NCBI RefSeq assembly: GCF_003003235.1
Contig: NZ_PVUE01000006.1
Span: 124,001-188,000 of the forward strand
Length of the DNA stretch: 64,000 nucleotides
Origin: Antricoccus suffuscus
GTDB lineage: Bacteria; Actinomycetota; Actinomycetes; Mycobacteriales; Antricoccaceae
Direction: 5' to 3'
A program made the position numbers and the translations under genes. Under the pieces are notes generated by a model that was not told the DNA's origin, did no database searches, and saw only the letters and a program-made list of their open reading frames with translations. Shown piece by piece: positions 9,801 to 18,305 of this stretch. The stretch's first letter is position 1. Each line of letters opens with the position of its first letter.

Positions 9801-10692
9801 TGCCGCCGGCCCCAGGGGATCCGAACCGGCCGCGACCGCTCGCCGTACTGCAGCCGGATGCTCCGGCGCTCGACACGCGAAGGAGGTTGGCGGCCACAGT
9901 GCCTGTGTCGTCGGCCGTCCCGGTGGCGATCAGGCATTTCCCGACCACCAAAGCGGACGCGTCCGCGGACACAGTATCGGTGTACGTCGTACTGCCCGTC
10001 GTCGTGACCAAAACGTTGCTGGTCGTGGGCGACGCCGCCCTACTCGACGGTGCAGTGCTCTTGCTGGACGATGCGGTCGCGGCGCTGGACTTACGTTGGA
10101 CGGCCTTGACCGTGAACCCTTGACCGTTGATCGCGGTGACCTCGCCGATGGTCGGTCGCACGAATTTGTGCGAGGTGCTGGCTTTGGAGTCGGCCGCAGA
10201 TTTGTGCGCCGTACCAGTCGATCCTTCGCCGTTCGCCGGTCGCTGTCCGTTCGCCGACCTCTGGCCACGCTGCCCACCGAAGCCGCCTTGACCGGTGCAC
10301 CCGTTCGCAGTCGCCGCGCTGACCGCCACCGTGGCGGCGGTGACCGGCACACCCGACTTCGCCGTCGAGGACGATGTGACGATTACGCAGCTGCCGACCA
10401 CGACATCGGCCAAGGTGCCGGAGGCCTCGGAGAGGACTGGCGTGTCCGCGGTATACGTCACGGTTGTCTGGCCGTTCTGCGGGTCCTGCACCTCGAGCGA
10501 CCCGGTCGTCACACTCGCGATGGTCCCAGAGACTCCCGGGTTAAACGGCGTCTGGCCCGACCCGCCGGCGCGGGTGCTCGGCGGGCTTGCCGCCGACGAG
10601 CTACCACCACATGCGGTCGCGCCCAGCAGCATCACTCCGCAGACTGCCACTATCGGGATCAAGCTATGAGCGGAACGCAGACCTCTGACCAT
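9793..10692 (-). CDS. Lipoprotein with two DUF5666-like repeats
   Basis: A 299-residue exported lipoprotein. The N-terminus has a hydrophobic stretch ending in the lipobox LGATACGG (Cys about residue 28). Two beta-rich repeats follow: GTIASVTTGSLEVQDPQNGQ and GEVTAINGQGFTVKAVQ. Each has a later VGSCVIVT or VGKCLIATG strand and a Cys near its end, resembling DUF5666. A basic Gln/Arg/Gly and Ser/Ala-rich linker separates them, and the protein ends in a Gly-rich tail (GRGRFGSPGAGGNG). The start has GGAGGA seven bases upstream. It sits between the ABC permease (37-base gap) and the long adaptor (8-base overlap), so it is most likely an accessory part of that transporter. Its biochemical role is unknown. 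Confidence 0.75.
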   Translation of the reverse strand: MVRGLRSAHSLIPIVAVCGVMLLGATACGGSSSAASPPSTRAGGSGQTPFNPGVSGTIASVTTGSLEVQDPQNGQTTVTYTADTPVLSEASGTLADVVVGSCVIVTSSSTAKSGVPVTAATVAVSAATANGCTGQGGFGGQRGQRSANGQRPANGEGSTGTAHKSAADSKASTSHKFVRPTIGEVTAINGQGFTVKAVQRKSSAATASSSKSTAPSSRAASPTTSNVLVTTTGSTTYTDTVSADASALVVGKCLIATGTADDTGTVAANLLRVSSAGASGCSTASGRGRFGSPGAGGNG

Positions 10693-10729
10693 CAGTTAGT
10701 CCTCCGTGTGGGTGTAGTGGTTCATGTCG

Positions 10730-11959
10730 CTACTCGCTCCGCAGCGCGTCGATGGGGCTGAGCCGCGCTGCACGGCTCGCTGGATAGACACCAAACACGA
10801 GCGCGATTCCGATTGCGACGACAATCGCCAACACGATCGCCGTCCCGGAGACGTCAATCGGCTGGGAAATTAGCCCCGGCAGCACGAGCGCGCCGATCAG
10901 CCCGATCATGACCCCGCACACGCCGCCGAGCAGTCCGAGCACCGAGGCTTCGACGAGGAACTGGCGCCGGATCACCCGCGGTGTGGCGCCAAGTGCCTTG
11001 CGCAGGCCAATCTCGCGAATGCGTTCGGTGACCGACACCAGCATGATGTTCATGACGCCGATACCACCGACGAGCAGAGAGATCGCGGCGATCCCCGCCA
11101 GCAGTGAAGTGAGTGTCTGGGTCACCGAGGTCGCGGTCGACAGCAACGACTGCTGGCTGGCGATGGTGAAGTCGGCGGCCGCCGGTGACAGCGCGTGGTG
11201 CAAGCTCAGCAGCTCACCGTCGATCTCCTGGTACGCCGCGGACAGTGCATCGGACGACTTCGCCTCGACGTAGATCGCCTGCACGGACGATGCAGCCGTA
11301 CCGCCGATCAGTCGGTTGGCCGCGGTGGTGATAGGGACGATCGCCTGATCGTCCTCGTTTGCCACCGCGGTAGACCCCTCCGGGTTGAGTACGCCGATGA
11401 CGGTCAGGTTGATTCCACTGACCTGCACGGTCTGGCCGACCGCGTCACGACGACCGAACAGCTCCTGCGCCGTGTCGGCACCCAACACGGTCACCGCGGC
11501 GTCGGACTTGACATCGGACGCGCTGATGAAGCGTCCTTCCGGTACCGACCGGGCACGCACTGAGAGCCAGCTCGGCATCGTGCCGACCATCGTGGTGGTC
11601 CAGTTCGTCGACCCGGACGTCAGTGACTCCGAGCCCTGGACCGTCGGCGCGACAGCTGATACATCGGGCGCAACCGTCTTGGAGGTCAGCGCTGCGGCGT
11701 CGGACTGGGTGAGCGTCGAGGCCGTCCCACCTCCTCCCCGGACGCCGCCGGTCGTGCTGCTGCCGGGCGATACGACGAGCAAGTTGCTCCCGAGGGAGTT
11801 GATCTGAGCCGATACCTTGGCCGCCGCCCCTTCGCCGAGGCCGACAGTCAGCACGACAGCGGCGATGCCGATCATGATGCCGAGCATGGTGAGGATGGAG
11901 CGCAGCCGGTGGACCCGCACTGCCTCGAGCCCGGTCCGGATCGTCTCGGCCCACTTCAC
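10730..11959 (-). CDS. MacB-type ABC transporter permease (FtsX family)
   Basis: A 409-residue permease with the MacB layout. TM1 is near residues 20-45 (RSILTMLGIMIGIAAVVLTV). A large extracytoplasmic domain follows, and then three C-terminal helices with the FtsX-domain signature ERIREIGLRKALGATPRVI between TM2 and TM3. The C-terminus YPASRAARLSPIDALRSE is typical. Translation starts at a GTG that overlaps the stop of the ATPase gene (GTGA), indicating coupled expression. It pairs with the ATPase to make a mechanotransmitting transporter or exporter. Confidence 0.92.
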   Translation of the reverse strand: MKWAETIRTGLEAVRVHRLRSILTMLGIMIGIAAVVLTVGLGEGAAAKVSAQINSLGSNLLVVSPGSSTTGGVRGGGGTASTLTQSDAAALTSKTVAPDVSAVAPTVQGSESLTSGSTNWTTTMVGTMPSWLSVRARSVPEGRFISASDVKSDAAVTVLGADTAQELFGRRDAVGQTVQVSGINLTVIGVLNPEGSTAVANEDDQAIVPITTAANRLIGGTAASSVQAIYVEAKSSDALSAAYQEIDGELLSLHHALSPAAADFTIASQQSLLSTATSVTQTLTSLLAGIAAISLLVGGIGVMNIMLVSVTERIREIGLRKALGATPRVIRRQFLVEASVLGLLGGVCGVMIGLIGALVLPGLISQPIDVSGTAIVLAIVVAIGIALVFGVYPASRAARLSPIDALRSE

Positions 11960-12687
11960 GTCGGCTGTCCGTCCTGCGCGGCGAGACGAGGCCCGCCTTC
12001 GGTCATCTGACCGTCGCGGATATGTAGCTCGCGCCCGGCCCGCGCGGCGACGTCGCGCTCATGCGTGATGAGCACGATCGTGCGACCGACATCGTGCAGG
12101 TCGTCGAGCAGCCCGAGTACCTCTGCGGTCGACTCCGAGTCCAGGTTGCCGGTCGGCTCATCGGCGAGCACCAGCGCCGGGCTCGTGACGAGCGCGCGGG
12201 CAACAGCGACTCGTTGCTGCTGGCCACCGGACAGCTCACCGGGACGGTGCATGATGCGATCGCCGAGACCGACGCTCTCGAGCGCGGCTACCGCGCGTTC
12301 CTTCCGCTCGGCTTTTGCTAGTCCCGCGTAGCAGAGGGGAAGTTCGACGTTGCGCCATGCTGGCGCCCCAGCAAGGAGGTTGAACTGCTGGAATACGAAC
12401 CCGATTTGCCTGTTGCGGATCTCGGCAAGACGCTCCTCGCTCAGTTGCGCGACGTCGTCTCCGGCCAGCAGGTACTGACCAGAGGTAGGTACGTCGAGGC
12501 AGCCGAGCACGTGCATCAACGTGCTCTTGCCCGAGCCGGACGGCCCCACGACCGCGACGTACTCGCCCTCCAGGATCGCGGCCGAGATTCCGCGCAGCGC
12601 TTCAACGGTGACCTCGCCAGTGCCGTAACGCTTGTAGACCTCGCGCAGCTCGATGACTGCAGGAGATATGGGTGCGGTAGTCATCAT
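11956..12687 (-). CDS. MacB/LolD-type ABC transporter ATP-binding protein
   Basis: A 243-residue ATPase with Walker A GPSGSGKST (about residue 46), Q-loop FVFQQFNLLAG, signature LSGGQQQRVAVARAL, Walker B LVLADEPTGNLD and the switch His in ITHERDVAARA. The DEPTGNLDS form is that of the MacB/LolD/FtsE subgroup, which energises FtsX-like permeases. The ATG overlaps the adaptor stop (TGATG), and its own stop overlaps the permease GTG. It is therefore the middle gene of a translationally coupled adaptor-ATPase-permease unit. Confidence 0.94.
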   Translation of the reverse strand: MMTTAPISPAVIELREVYKRYGTGEVTVEALRGISAAILEGEYVAVVGPSGSGKSTLMHVLGCLDVPTSGQYLLAGDDVAQLSEERLAEIRNRQIGFVFQQFNLLAGAPAWRNVELPLCYAGLAKAERKERAVAALESVGLGDRIMHRPGELSGGQQQRVAVARALVTSPALVLADEPTGNLDSESTAEVLGLLDDLHDVGRTIVLITHERDVAARAGRELHIRDGQMTEGGPRLAAQDGQPT

Positions 12688-13970
12688 CAGCCGCCCGCGC
12701 CGTTGCCGCCACGACCACCGAAGTTGCCGCCACCGCCGAAGTTCCCCCCGCCGCCGAAGTTCCCTCCGCCGAGACCGCTACGGCCGGACTTGGTGGTTGC
12801 GGTGGACGAGGAGCCGCTGCGCACCGTTGCCGGCAGGACGACCTTGTCGCCGGACTTCACGCCGGACAGGATCTGTATCCGGTTGCCCGAGCTCAGACCG
12901 GTGGTGACGGGCTTCGTGACCTGACCACCGTTCGTACTCTGCACGTACACGACCGACTTGCCGTTCGCCCTGTGAACGGCGGTTCCCGGCACGGTCAGGA
13001 CATTCTGCAGCTTCTTAGTGATGATCTGGACACTCGCGCTGGCGCCGTCATAGAGTCCGCTCGGCGTGCCCGTGACGGTGATACTGACCGGGAAGTTCGC
13101 GATCCCCGAGCTCGAGCTCGACATGATCCCGACGGACGAGACGAGCCCATACACCGGCGTGGTGGCGCCGTCCGGCGTTATAACAGCTTGCTGACCGGTG
13201 ACCACCTGTGCGATCTCCGTGTCGTCGACCGTCGCGGCGACGGTGAAGGATCCGGTGCTGATGACGATGATCTGTGCCGATGAGCTGCTCGACGATGCTC
13301 CGGAGGAGCTCGACCCCGATGAACCGCCGCCGGACGAGCCACCGCCGGCTGACCGACTGCTTGCTGAACCGCCGCCGGACGAGCCGGTTCCCGACGTGCC
13401 GTTGCCGCTCGAACCGCTACCGGATGAGCTTGTGCCCGACACCGACTGCCCGACGACCACGTTGACCGCCGCGACTGTCCCGTCGATCGGCGAGGTCATG
13501 GTCGACTCGGACTGCGCGTTTTGCGCGGCAGTGAGCTGCCCTTGCGCGGCAGCCAACGCAGCTTCGTCGGATATCAACTGTGCGCTCGAGCCAGACGACT
13601 CGTCAGAGGCGACCTTGGCCTCGTCGCTGGCAGCCGTCGCCTGTGCCTGCGCTACCTGCACCGGCAGGGACGGCGCGTCTATCGTGGCCAGCGACTCGCC
13701 AGAGGTCACCTGCTGCCCCACCGTGGCCGTGACCGATGCAACCTGCCCGGCGACGGCGAAGCTCAGGTTCGCCTGTTGGGTCGGCTGCAGGGTGCCACTT
13801 GCCGAGATCGACTGTTCAATGGTCGACAGTTGGGCCGTTGCGGTCTGTGTAGTGGCGGCGGGCGCACTGCCGGACAGGAGGGTGATGAGCACGGCCGCGA
13901 TGGCAACCACTGCGACGGCACCGCCGACTACCACACCGAGCCGGTACTCACGCACCTTGAAACGCACCAT
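12687..13970 (-). CDS. HlyD/MacA-like efflux adaptor protein (first gene of ABC unit)
   Basis: A 427-residue adaptor. One membrane anchor (about residues 11-32) is followed by a lipoyl half (GQVASVTATVGQQVTSGESL), a short helical hairpin, and the second lipoyl half (MTSPIDGTVAAVNVVVGQSV). A Ser/Gly-only spacer of about 60 residues comes next, then a beta-barrel domain and a membrane-proximal domain. The tail is a repeated GGGGNFGG run. The ATG at 13970 is preferred to an in-frame GTG five codons earlier because GGGAGAGG lies five bases before it. It is the promoter-proximal gene of the unit and overlaps the ATPase start. Confidence 0.9.
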   Translation of the reverse strand: MVRFKVREYRLGVVVGGAVAVVAIAAVLITLLSGSAPAATTQTATAQLSTIEQSISASGTLQPTQQANLSFAVAGQVASVTATVGQQVTSGESLATIDAPSLPVQVAQAQATAASDEAKVASDESSGSSAQLISDEAALAAAQGQLTAAQNAQSESTMTSPIDGTVAAVNVVVGQSVSGTSSSGSGSSGNGTSGTGSSGGGSASSRSAGGGSSGGGSSGSSSSGASSSSSSAQIIVISTGSFTVAATVDDTEIAQVVTGQQAVITPDGATTPVYGLVSSVGIMSSSSSGIANFPVSITVTGTPSGLYDGASASVQIITKKLQNVLTVPGTAVHRANGKSVVYVQSTNGGQVTKPVTTGLSSGNRIQILSGVKSGDKVVLPATVRSGSSSTATTKSGRSGLGGGNFGGGGNFGGGGNFGGRGGNGAGG

Positions 13971-14140
13971 CGATGCCTCTCCCACCCCCCGGACCGCATG
14001 CCGCGGATTCGAGCCTGGACGGACATTATCGACGGAGATTATGGAAATCCTATGAATTGGTCCTTCGCGGGCTATGCAGCGCGCGTGAAAATGGCGTCAG
14101 GTTTAAGTCCCGCGGTGGTCGGAATACCAAGGTGCCTGCT

Positions 14141-14178
14141 GCTTCAGGCTTTCGGGATGGCTTCAGGCCTTTGGGATG
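14141..14178. repeat. 19-bp tandem duplication at the 3' end of the acyl-CoA synthetase gene
   Basis: GCTTCAGGCTTTCGGGATG (14141-14159) is followed directly by GCTTCAGGCCTTTGGGATG (14160-14178), differing at two positions. The stop codon of the synthetase lies in the second copy, so the other copy is non-coding downstream sequence. It looks like a slipped-strand microduplication. Confidence 0.8.
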
Positions 14179-16301
14179 ATCAGCGCATCGACGGCGACCG
14201 CACGGTCCGGCAGCGCCAGGACCGGGTTAAGGTCGATGCTCGCGATCCGGTCTGCATTGGCCGCAGCGAAGTGCGAAACTTGCGAAAGCATCTTGGCCAG
14301 CGCGGCAAGGTCACAGGATGGTCCGCCCCGGGCGCCTTGCAGCAACGCGGATCCTTTCACCCCCATGATCAACTCCAGCGCCACGCGCTCGTCGAACGGC
14401 GCGAGTCGGTATGTGACATCGCCGAGTACTTCGACGAAGACGCCACCGAGTCCGAACATCACGACCGGACCGAATACGGGGTCGTTCTGCACTCCGATGA
14501 TCGTCTCGACACCGCCGGTCACCATCGGCGCGACGATGACGCCGTCGACGCGGGCATCGGGTGCGGCCAAGGCGACCCGGCCAAGGATCTTCGTATACCC
14601 GTCGCGGGCGACCGCAGCCGTACCGACATCGAGCAGGACACCGCCGACTTCGGACTTGTGTTGGATGTCCGTCGAGGCGACCTTCAGCACGACCGGGAAT
14701 CCCACCTTCACCGCAGCTGCCGCAGCGTCGTCGGGCGATCGGACAATCGCTTCGGCGCCGACCTCGACACCGGCTTGTGCGAGCAGCCGTTTGGCGTCGT
14801 ACTCGTTAAGGGTCGTGCCGTCATAGGCTGGCACGACAGATGGCGCTACCGGCTCAATGGCCGGTTGCCCGGCGAACCCGGAAGACAGCTGGCCGAGTCG
14901 ATGGACCGCGGCCACGGCGGCCGTCGGGTCGTCGAATACCAGGATGTTTTCGTCTGCCAACCGCCGCACCGCCTCCGGTGCCGCGAGCATTGAGACCACG
15001 ATATGACTGCCCGGAGAGCGCCGCTTGGCTTCGATGAGAGCATCGGTCATCGTGACTGTCCACGGCTGCAAAAGCCCAAGATAGGTCAGGAATACCACGA
15101 CCGTGTCGTAGTTTCCCTCGTTCAGCACCACGTCGAGGAACTGCTCGAATAGTTTCGGGTCGTTACTCGTCTGCGCGGTCGTGTCGACCGGGTTCATGAC
15201 CCCCGCCGGCGGCCACAGATCGTGCAGCTTGCGCTGCGCAGTCTCTGGCAGTGGCGCCACGTCGAGACCCAAACCGGCGGCCTGATCGGCCATCAGAATT
15301 CCGGCGCCCCCGGACCCGGTCAGGATGCCGATTTTGTTGCCATGCGGGTACTCGCCGGCGGAGCAGGCGTACGCCGTGTCAATCAGCTCCTCGATCGAGT
15401 CGACACGGCAGACGTTGTACTGCTCGAACAGCGCGTCGTACACGTTGTCCGCCCCGACCAGTGCGGCCGTGTGCGACGCGACCGCTTGTGCGCCTATTGT
15501 CGAGCGGCCTGTCTTCAGGACGATGACGGGCTTACCTCGGTCGCGTGCAAGCTGCAGCGCCGCCTTGAGCTTGGCGCCGTTCCGGCACCCTTCGATGTAC
15601 GCCGCGATGACCTTTACCGAATCGTCCATTGCCATGTATGCCAGGCAGTCCGCGAACTCGATGTCCGCCTCGTTGCCGGTCGTTACCCAGGTCTGGAAGT
15701 CGAGGCCGCGGGTGCGGGCGACCGTCAGGCAATGCGGCCCGACCGCGCCGCTTTGGCTCACGAACGCGACACCGCTGCGGTAGCTGCGATCGGCCATATA
15801 GTCGGCAACCGCCGAGAATGACGCGTAGACGCCCTGCTTGCTGTTGACCACACCAATACAGTTAGGCCCGAGCACGCGCATCCCGCTCCTGCGCGCCAAC
15901 TCGCGTATCTGACGCTGCAGGTCCGCGCCGTCCGCGCCCATCTCGGCGAACCCGGCGCTGAACACGACAGCCGCGCGGACATTGTGCTGTACGCACGACT
16001 TCAAGGCCGGCAGGACGCCGGGGGTCGGCAGCGCCACGATCGCCAGGTCTACCGGCCCCTCAACCGCGTCCAGTGATGCGAATGCGCGGAGACCCTGTAC
16101 TTCGGCGTGGTTGGGGTTCACCGGGTAGACTCCGCCGGCGTACCCGCGTTCCTTCAAAAACCGGATCGGCCGGCCGCCGATCTTCGACGGGTCCGAGGAT
16201 GCACCGAGGATCGCGATCGACTTCGCCTCGAACAAGGCGTCGAGTCCGTCGAGCGCGAAATGCTGGTCAGGTTCCCCAGGACGGTTCATCGATGGACGCA
16301 T
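14163..16301 (-). CDS. ADP-forming acetate/acyl-CoA synthetase family protein (fused alpha-beta)
   Basis: A 712-residue NDP-forming acyl-CoA synthetase of the ACD/Pat-like type, which interconverts acyl-CoA plus ADP and acid plus ATP through a phosphohistidine. The CoA-binding domain is N-terminal (AKSIAILGASSDPSKIGGRP). Succinyl-CoA-ligase-like domains follow, with the active-site His in VASHTAALVG. A C-terminal ATP-grasp domain (about 490-712) contains FPVVLKVASTDIQHKSEVGG. The ATG at 16299-16301 is chosen because AAGGAG sits upstream; a longer in-frame extension lies inside the next gene. No acetyltransferase domain is attached, unlike mycobacterial Pat fusions. The last codons lie in a 19-bp tandem duplication. 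Confidence 0.9.
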   Translation of the reverse strand: MRPSMNRPGEPDQHFALDGLDALFEAKSIAILGASSDPSKIGGRPIRFLKERGYAGGVYPVNPNHAEVQGLRAFASLDAVEGPVDLAIVALPTPGVLPALKSCVQHNVRAAVVFSAGFAEMGADGADLQRQIRELARRSGMRVLGPNCIGVVNSKQGVYASFSAVADYMADRSYRSGVAFVSQSGAVGPHCLTVARTRGLDFQTWVTTGNEADIEFADCLAYMAMDDSVKVIAAYIEGCRNGAKLKAALQLARDRGKPVIVLKTGRSTIGAQAVASHTAALVGADNVYDALFEQYNVCRVDSIEELIDTAYACSAGEYPHGNKIGILTGSGGAGILMADQAAGLGLDVAPLPETAQRKLHDLWPPAGVMNPVDTTAQTSNDPKLFEQFLDVVLNEGNYDTVVVFLTYLGLLQPWTVTMTDALIEAKRRSPGSHIVVSMLAAPEAVRRLADENILVFDDPTAAVAAVHRLGQLSSGFAGQPAIEPVAPSVVPAYDGTTLNEYDAKRLLAQAGVEVGAEAIVRSPDDAAAAAVKVGFPVVLKVASTDIQHKSEVGGVLLDVGTAAVARDGYTKILGRVALAAPDARVDGVIVAPMVTGGVETIIGVQNDPVFGPVVMFGLGGVFVEVLGDVTYRLAPFDERVALELIMGVKGSALLQGARGGPSCDLAALAKMLSQVSHFAAANADRIASIDLNPVLALPDRAVAVDALIIPKA

Positions 16302-16320
16302 GATCAGCTCCTTGGTGACA

Positions 16321-17232
16321 TCAGGAATGCAGATTAGGTAGCACGTGCCCAGCGAAGACGTCCACAATCTGCTGGCGGCGACGGCCGTCGGCCACAGGCG
16401 CGAAGACAAGCGTCTCGGCCCCGGCATCGCGGTATTCGGCAACCCGAGCGGCAACTTGGTCGGGTGACCCAAACAGCAGGTAACGGTCCGCAAGCTTGCT
16501 GAAGTCCTGCTGGTAGATCGTGCTGACCGCGTCGACCACCCACTGCTTCGATTGCGTGCCGTCCTCGTCGACCGCGCTCCAGCAGTAGATCGCGCCGCGC
16601 ACCGACTGCGGATCGCGGCCAGCTCTTTCGGCTTCGTCGCGCACCTTGCCGAGCGACTCGGCGAGCTGTTCCGGCGTGTACATATATGGCATCCAGAAGT
16701 CCGCATACCGACCCGCGCGGCAAATCGCGGCGTCCTTGCGACCGCCCATCCACAGCGGTGGGCCGCCCGACTGGACCGCGCCAGGTTTAATCGCCAGCCC
16801 CGGCACGTGGGCGAACTTTCCCTTGTGCTGCACCCGTTCGCCCGACCAGAACGCTTTGAGAATCTCGAGCGCCTCGTTAGTGCGCGCGCCGCGCTCCTTC
16901 ACCTCAACGCCAGCGGCAGTGAACTCGTCAGGAAATTCGCCGCCGACGCCGACCCCGAGGTCGAAACGGCCGCCGGACACCTGATCGAGACTCGTCGCGA
17001 GTTTCGCCGCCAACGCCGGTGGGTACAGGGGCAGTACCGTCAGCGAACTGAGCAACCGAATCTTCGTGGTCGCACCTGCCGCGGCCGCCAGCGAGACGAA
17101 CGCGTTAGGGACGGGTCCGTGAAAGAACAGATGCTCTCCGGTGGCGACCATGTCAAAGCCCGCTGCCTCGGCTTGCCGTGCTTCCTCGGCGACTTTGGAC
17201 TGGTCACCACCCAGTGTCAGCGCAACCCGCAT
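16321..17232 (-). CDS. LLM class (F420-type) oxidoreductase
   Basis: A 303-residue TIM-barrel protein of the luciferase-like monooxygenase superfamily. The N-terminal strand MRVALTLGG, GFDMVATGEH, the region KIRLLSSLTVLPLYPPALAAK and SGGRFDLGVGVGGEFPDEF are those of F420-dependent members in actinomycetes. Near the C-terminus, FGSPDQVAARVAEY is the usual LLM ending. It probably uses coenzyme F420 to reduce or oxidise a small substrate; this is inferred from the family. One base separates its start from the stop of the upstream DUF6295-like gene, so the two are co-transcribed. It is followed at 20 bases by the acyl-CoA synthetase. Confidence 0.87.
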   Translation of the reverse strand: MRVALTLGGDQSKVAEEARQAEAAGFDMVATGEHLFFHGPVPNAFVSLAAAAGATTKIRLLSSLTVLPLYPPALAAKLATSLDQVSGGRFDLGVGVGGEFPDEFTAAGVEVKERGARTNEALEILKAFWSGERVQHKGKFAHVPGLAIKPGAVQSGGPPLWMGGRKDAAICRAGRYADFWMPYMYTPEQLAESLGKVRDEAERAGRDPQSVRGAIYCWSAVDEDGTQSKQWVVDAVSTIYQQDFSKLADRYLLFGSPDQVAARVAEYRDAGAETLVFAPVADGRRRQQIVDVFAGHVLPNLHS

Positions 17233-17233
17233 G

Positions 17234-17500
17234 TCAGAGCGTCATCTCGGCGGGTGCGGACGCGAGGGCGCCTTCGATGGCAGCGACGAGCCTGCGGGCC
17301 GAGTCCGCTGTCAGTTCGACCGCGACCCGCTGGGACGGGCCCGCGGCAGGGTCGGCCAGGTCGATATTCAGCGTGTGCTCGGCCATCGCATGCACGGGAT
17401 GGTCGAAGTAGACCGTCGCATTGGTGGCGTGGAACCACTTGCCACCCGGCCCTTTGGCGCTGCCGTCGATGTCCGTCTGCAATGTTGCGTAGGTGCACAT
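17234..17500 (-). CDS. Small DUF6295-like protein
   Basis: An 88-residue protein beginning MCTYATLQTDIDGSAKGPGG, with the conserved-looking core WFHATNATVYFDHPVHAMAE and an ending RVAVELTADSARRLVAAIEG. I associate this pattern with DUF6295, a small actinobacterial family with no assigned reaction. It has no signal peptide or membrane helix. A candidate site, GGGAGAG, precedes the ATG. It is the first gene of a pair with the LLM oxidoreductase. Small proteins in this position could be partners or carriers for the enzyme, but nothing in the sequence shows that. Confidence 0.72.
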   Translation of the reverse strand: MCTYATLQTDIDGSAKGPGGKWFHATNATVYFDHPVHAMAEHTLNIDLADPAAGPSQRVAVELTADSARRLVAAIEGALASAPAEMTL

Positions 17501-17542
17501 TGGTGTCGTCTCTCCCGTCCTACGGCGATTGTTCTAAAATTC

Positions 17543-18283
17543 TCAGGTGAGGTGCTGACCATAAAAGGCAGTGATCTTTTCCCAACCGTCGTTTGCGGCG
17601 GCCACGCGATAGGACGGTCGGTCGGGGGCGAAGAATGCATGACCCGCATCGTCGTACCGGTGGAAATCGAAATCCTTGTCATTGCTGGAGAGGATCTGCT
17701 CAAGCTCGTCGACGTTCTCGGGCGACGGATACTTGTCCTCGACACCGAATAGCCCCAACAGCGGACATTTCAGCGACGGCAGGTCCTCTACGAGGTTGCC
17801 TACCTGTAGCGGGAATCCCTCCGGTGGGGTACCGGTGACAAACGCGCCATAGCAGTCGACGGCGGCATTCACATCGACGTGACACGCGGTCAACACCGAC
17901 TGTCTGCCGCCGGAGCAGAACCCGATCACACCCACCTTGCCGTTGGAGGAGTCCAGAGCACGCAGGTACGCCACCGCGCCCGCGGCATCACCGAGGAAAC
18001 GTTCATCCGGTACGCCGCCCGCGGCACGCGCGGTCGCCGCGGCGTCGTCAGGCGCTGCGCCGGGTGCTTCGCGCCAGTAGAGGTTAGGGCAAATCGCGTC
18101 GTACCCGATCTCGGCGAATCGCCGCACGATCTCCTTGGTGGCTCGGTCATAGCCGGGCATGTGATGAATCACCAGAACCCCGCCGCGATTGGACTGTTCC
18201 GCGGGACGCGCGAGATAGGCCTCGATGTCGTCGCCATTGTGGCCGGAGATATGAATTGTCTGCGCGGTTAGTGCGTCACTCAT
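17543..18283 (-). CDS. Dienelactone hydrolase family protein
   Basis: A 246-residue alpha/beta-hydrolase with the dienelactone-hydrolase triad: Cys123 in GFCSGGRQS, Asp in FGVEDKYPS and His in DDAGHAFFA. The early motif VLVIHHMPGYDRATKEIVRRF fits the family. The ATG at 18281-18283 begins just before the conserved N-terminal part; no clear ribosome-binding site is seen. The start lies 23 bases after the stop of the cation-antiporter gene on the same strand, so it may depend on that transcript. The substrate is not predictable. Confidence 0.87.
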   Translation of the reverse strand: MSDALTAQTIHISGHNGDDIEAYLARPAEQSNRGGVLVIHHMPGYDRATKEIVRRFAEIGYDAICPNLYWREAPGAAPDDAAATARAAGGVPDERFLGDAAGAVAYLRALDSSNGKVGVIGFCSGGRQSVLTACHVDVNAAVDCYGAFVTGTPPEGFPLQVGNLVEDLPSLKCPLLGLFGVEDKYPSPENVDELEQILSSNDKDFDFHRYDDAGHAFFAPDRPSYRVAAANDGWEKITAFYGQHLT

Positions 18284-18305
18284 GAACCCATGCAACCACT
18301 GATCG

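Noticed and set aside
9511-10761. Long plus-strand open frame (416 codons) opposite the lipoprotein gene
   Set aside because: Arg-rich composition and no recognisable domain; it is the shadow of the minus-strand gene.
13521-14993. 490-codon plus-strand open frame opposite the adaptor and acyl-CoA synthetase
   Set aside because: It runs antisense through two well-supported genes and has no domain.
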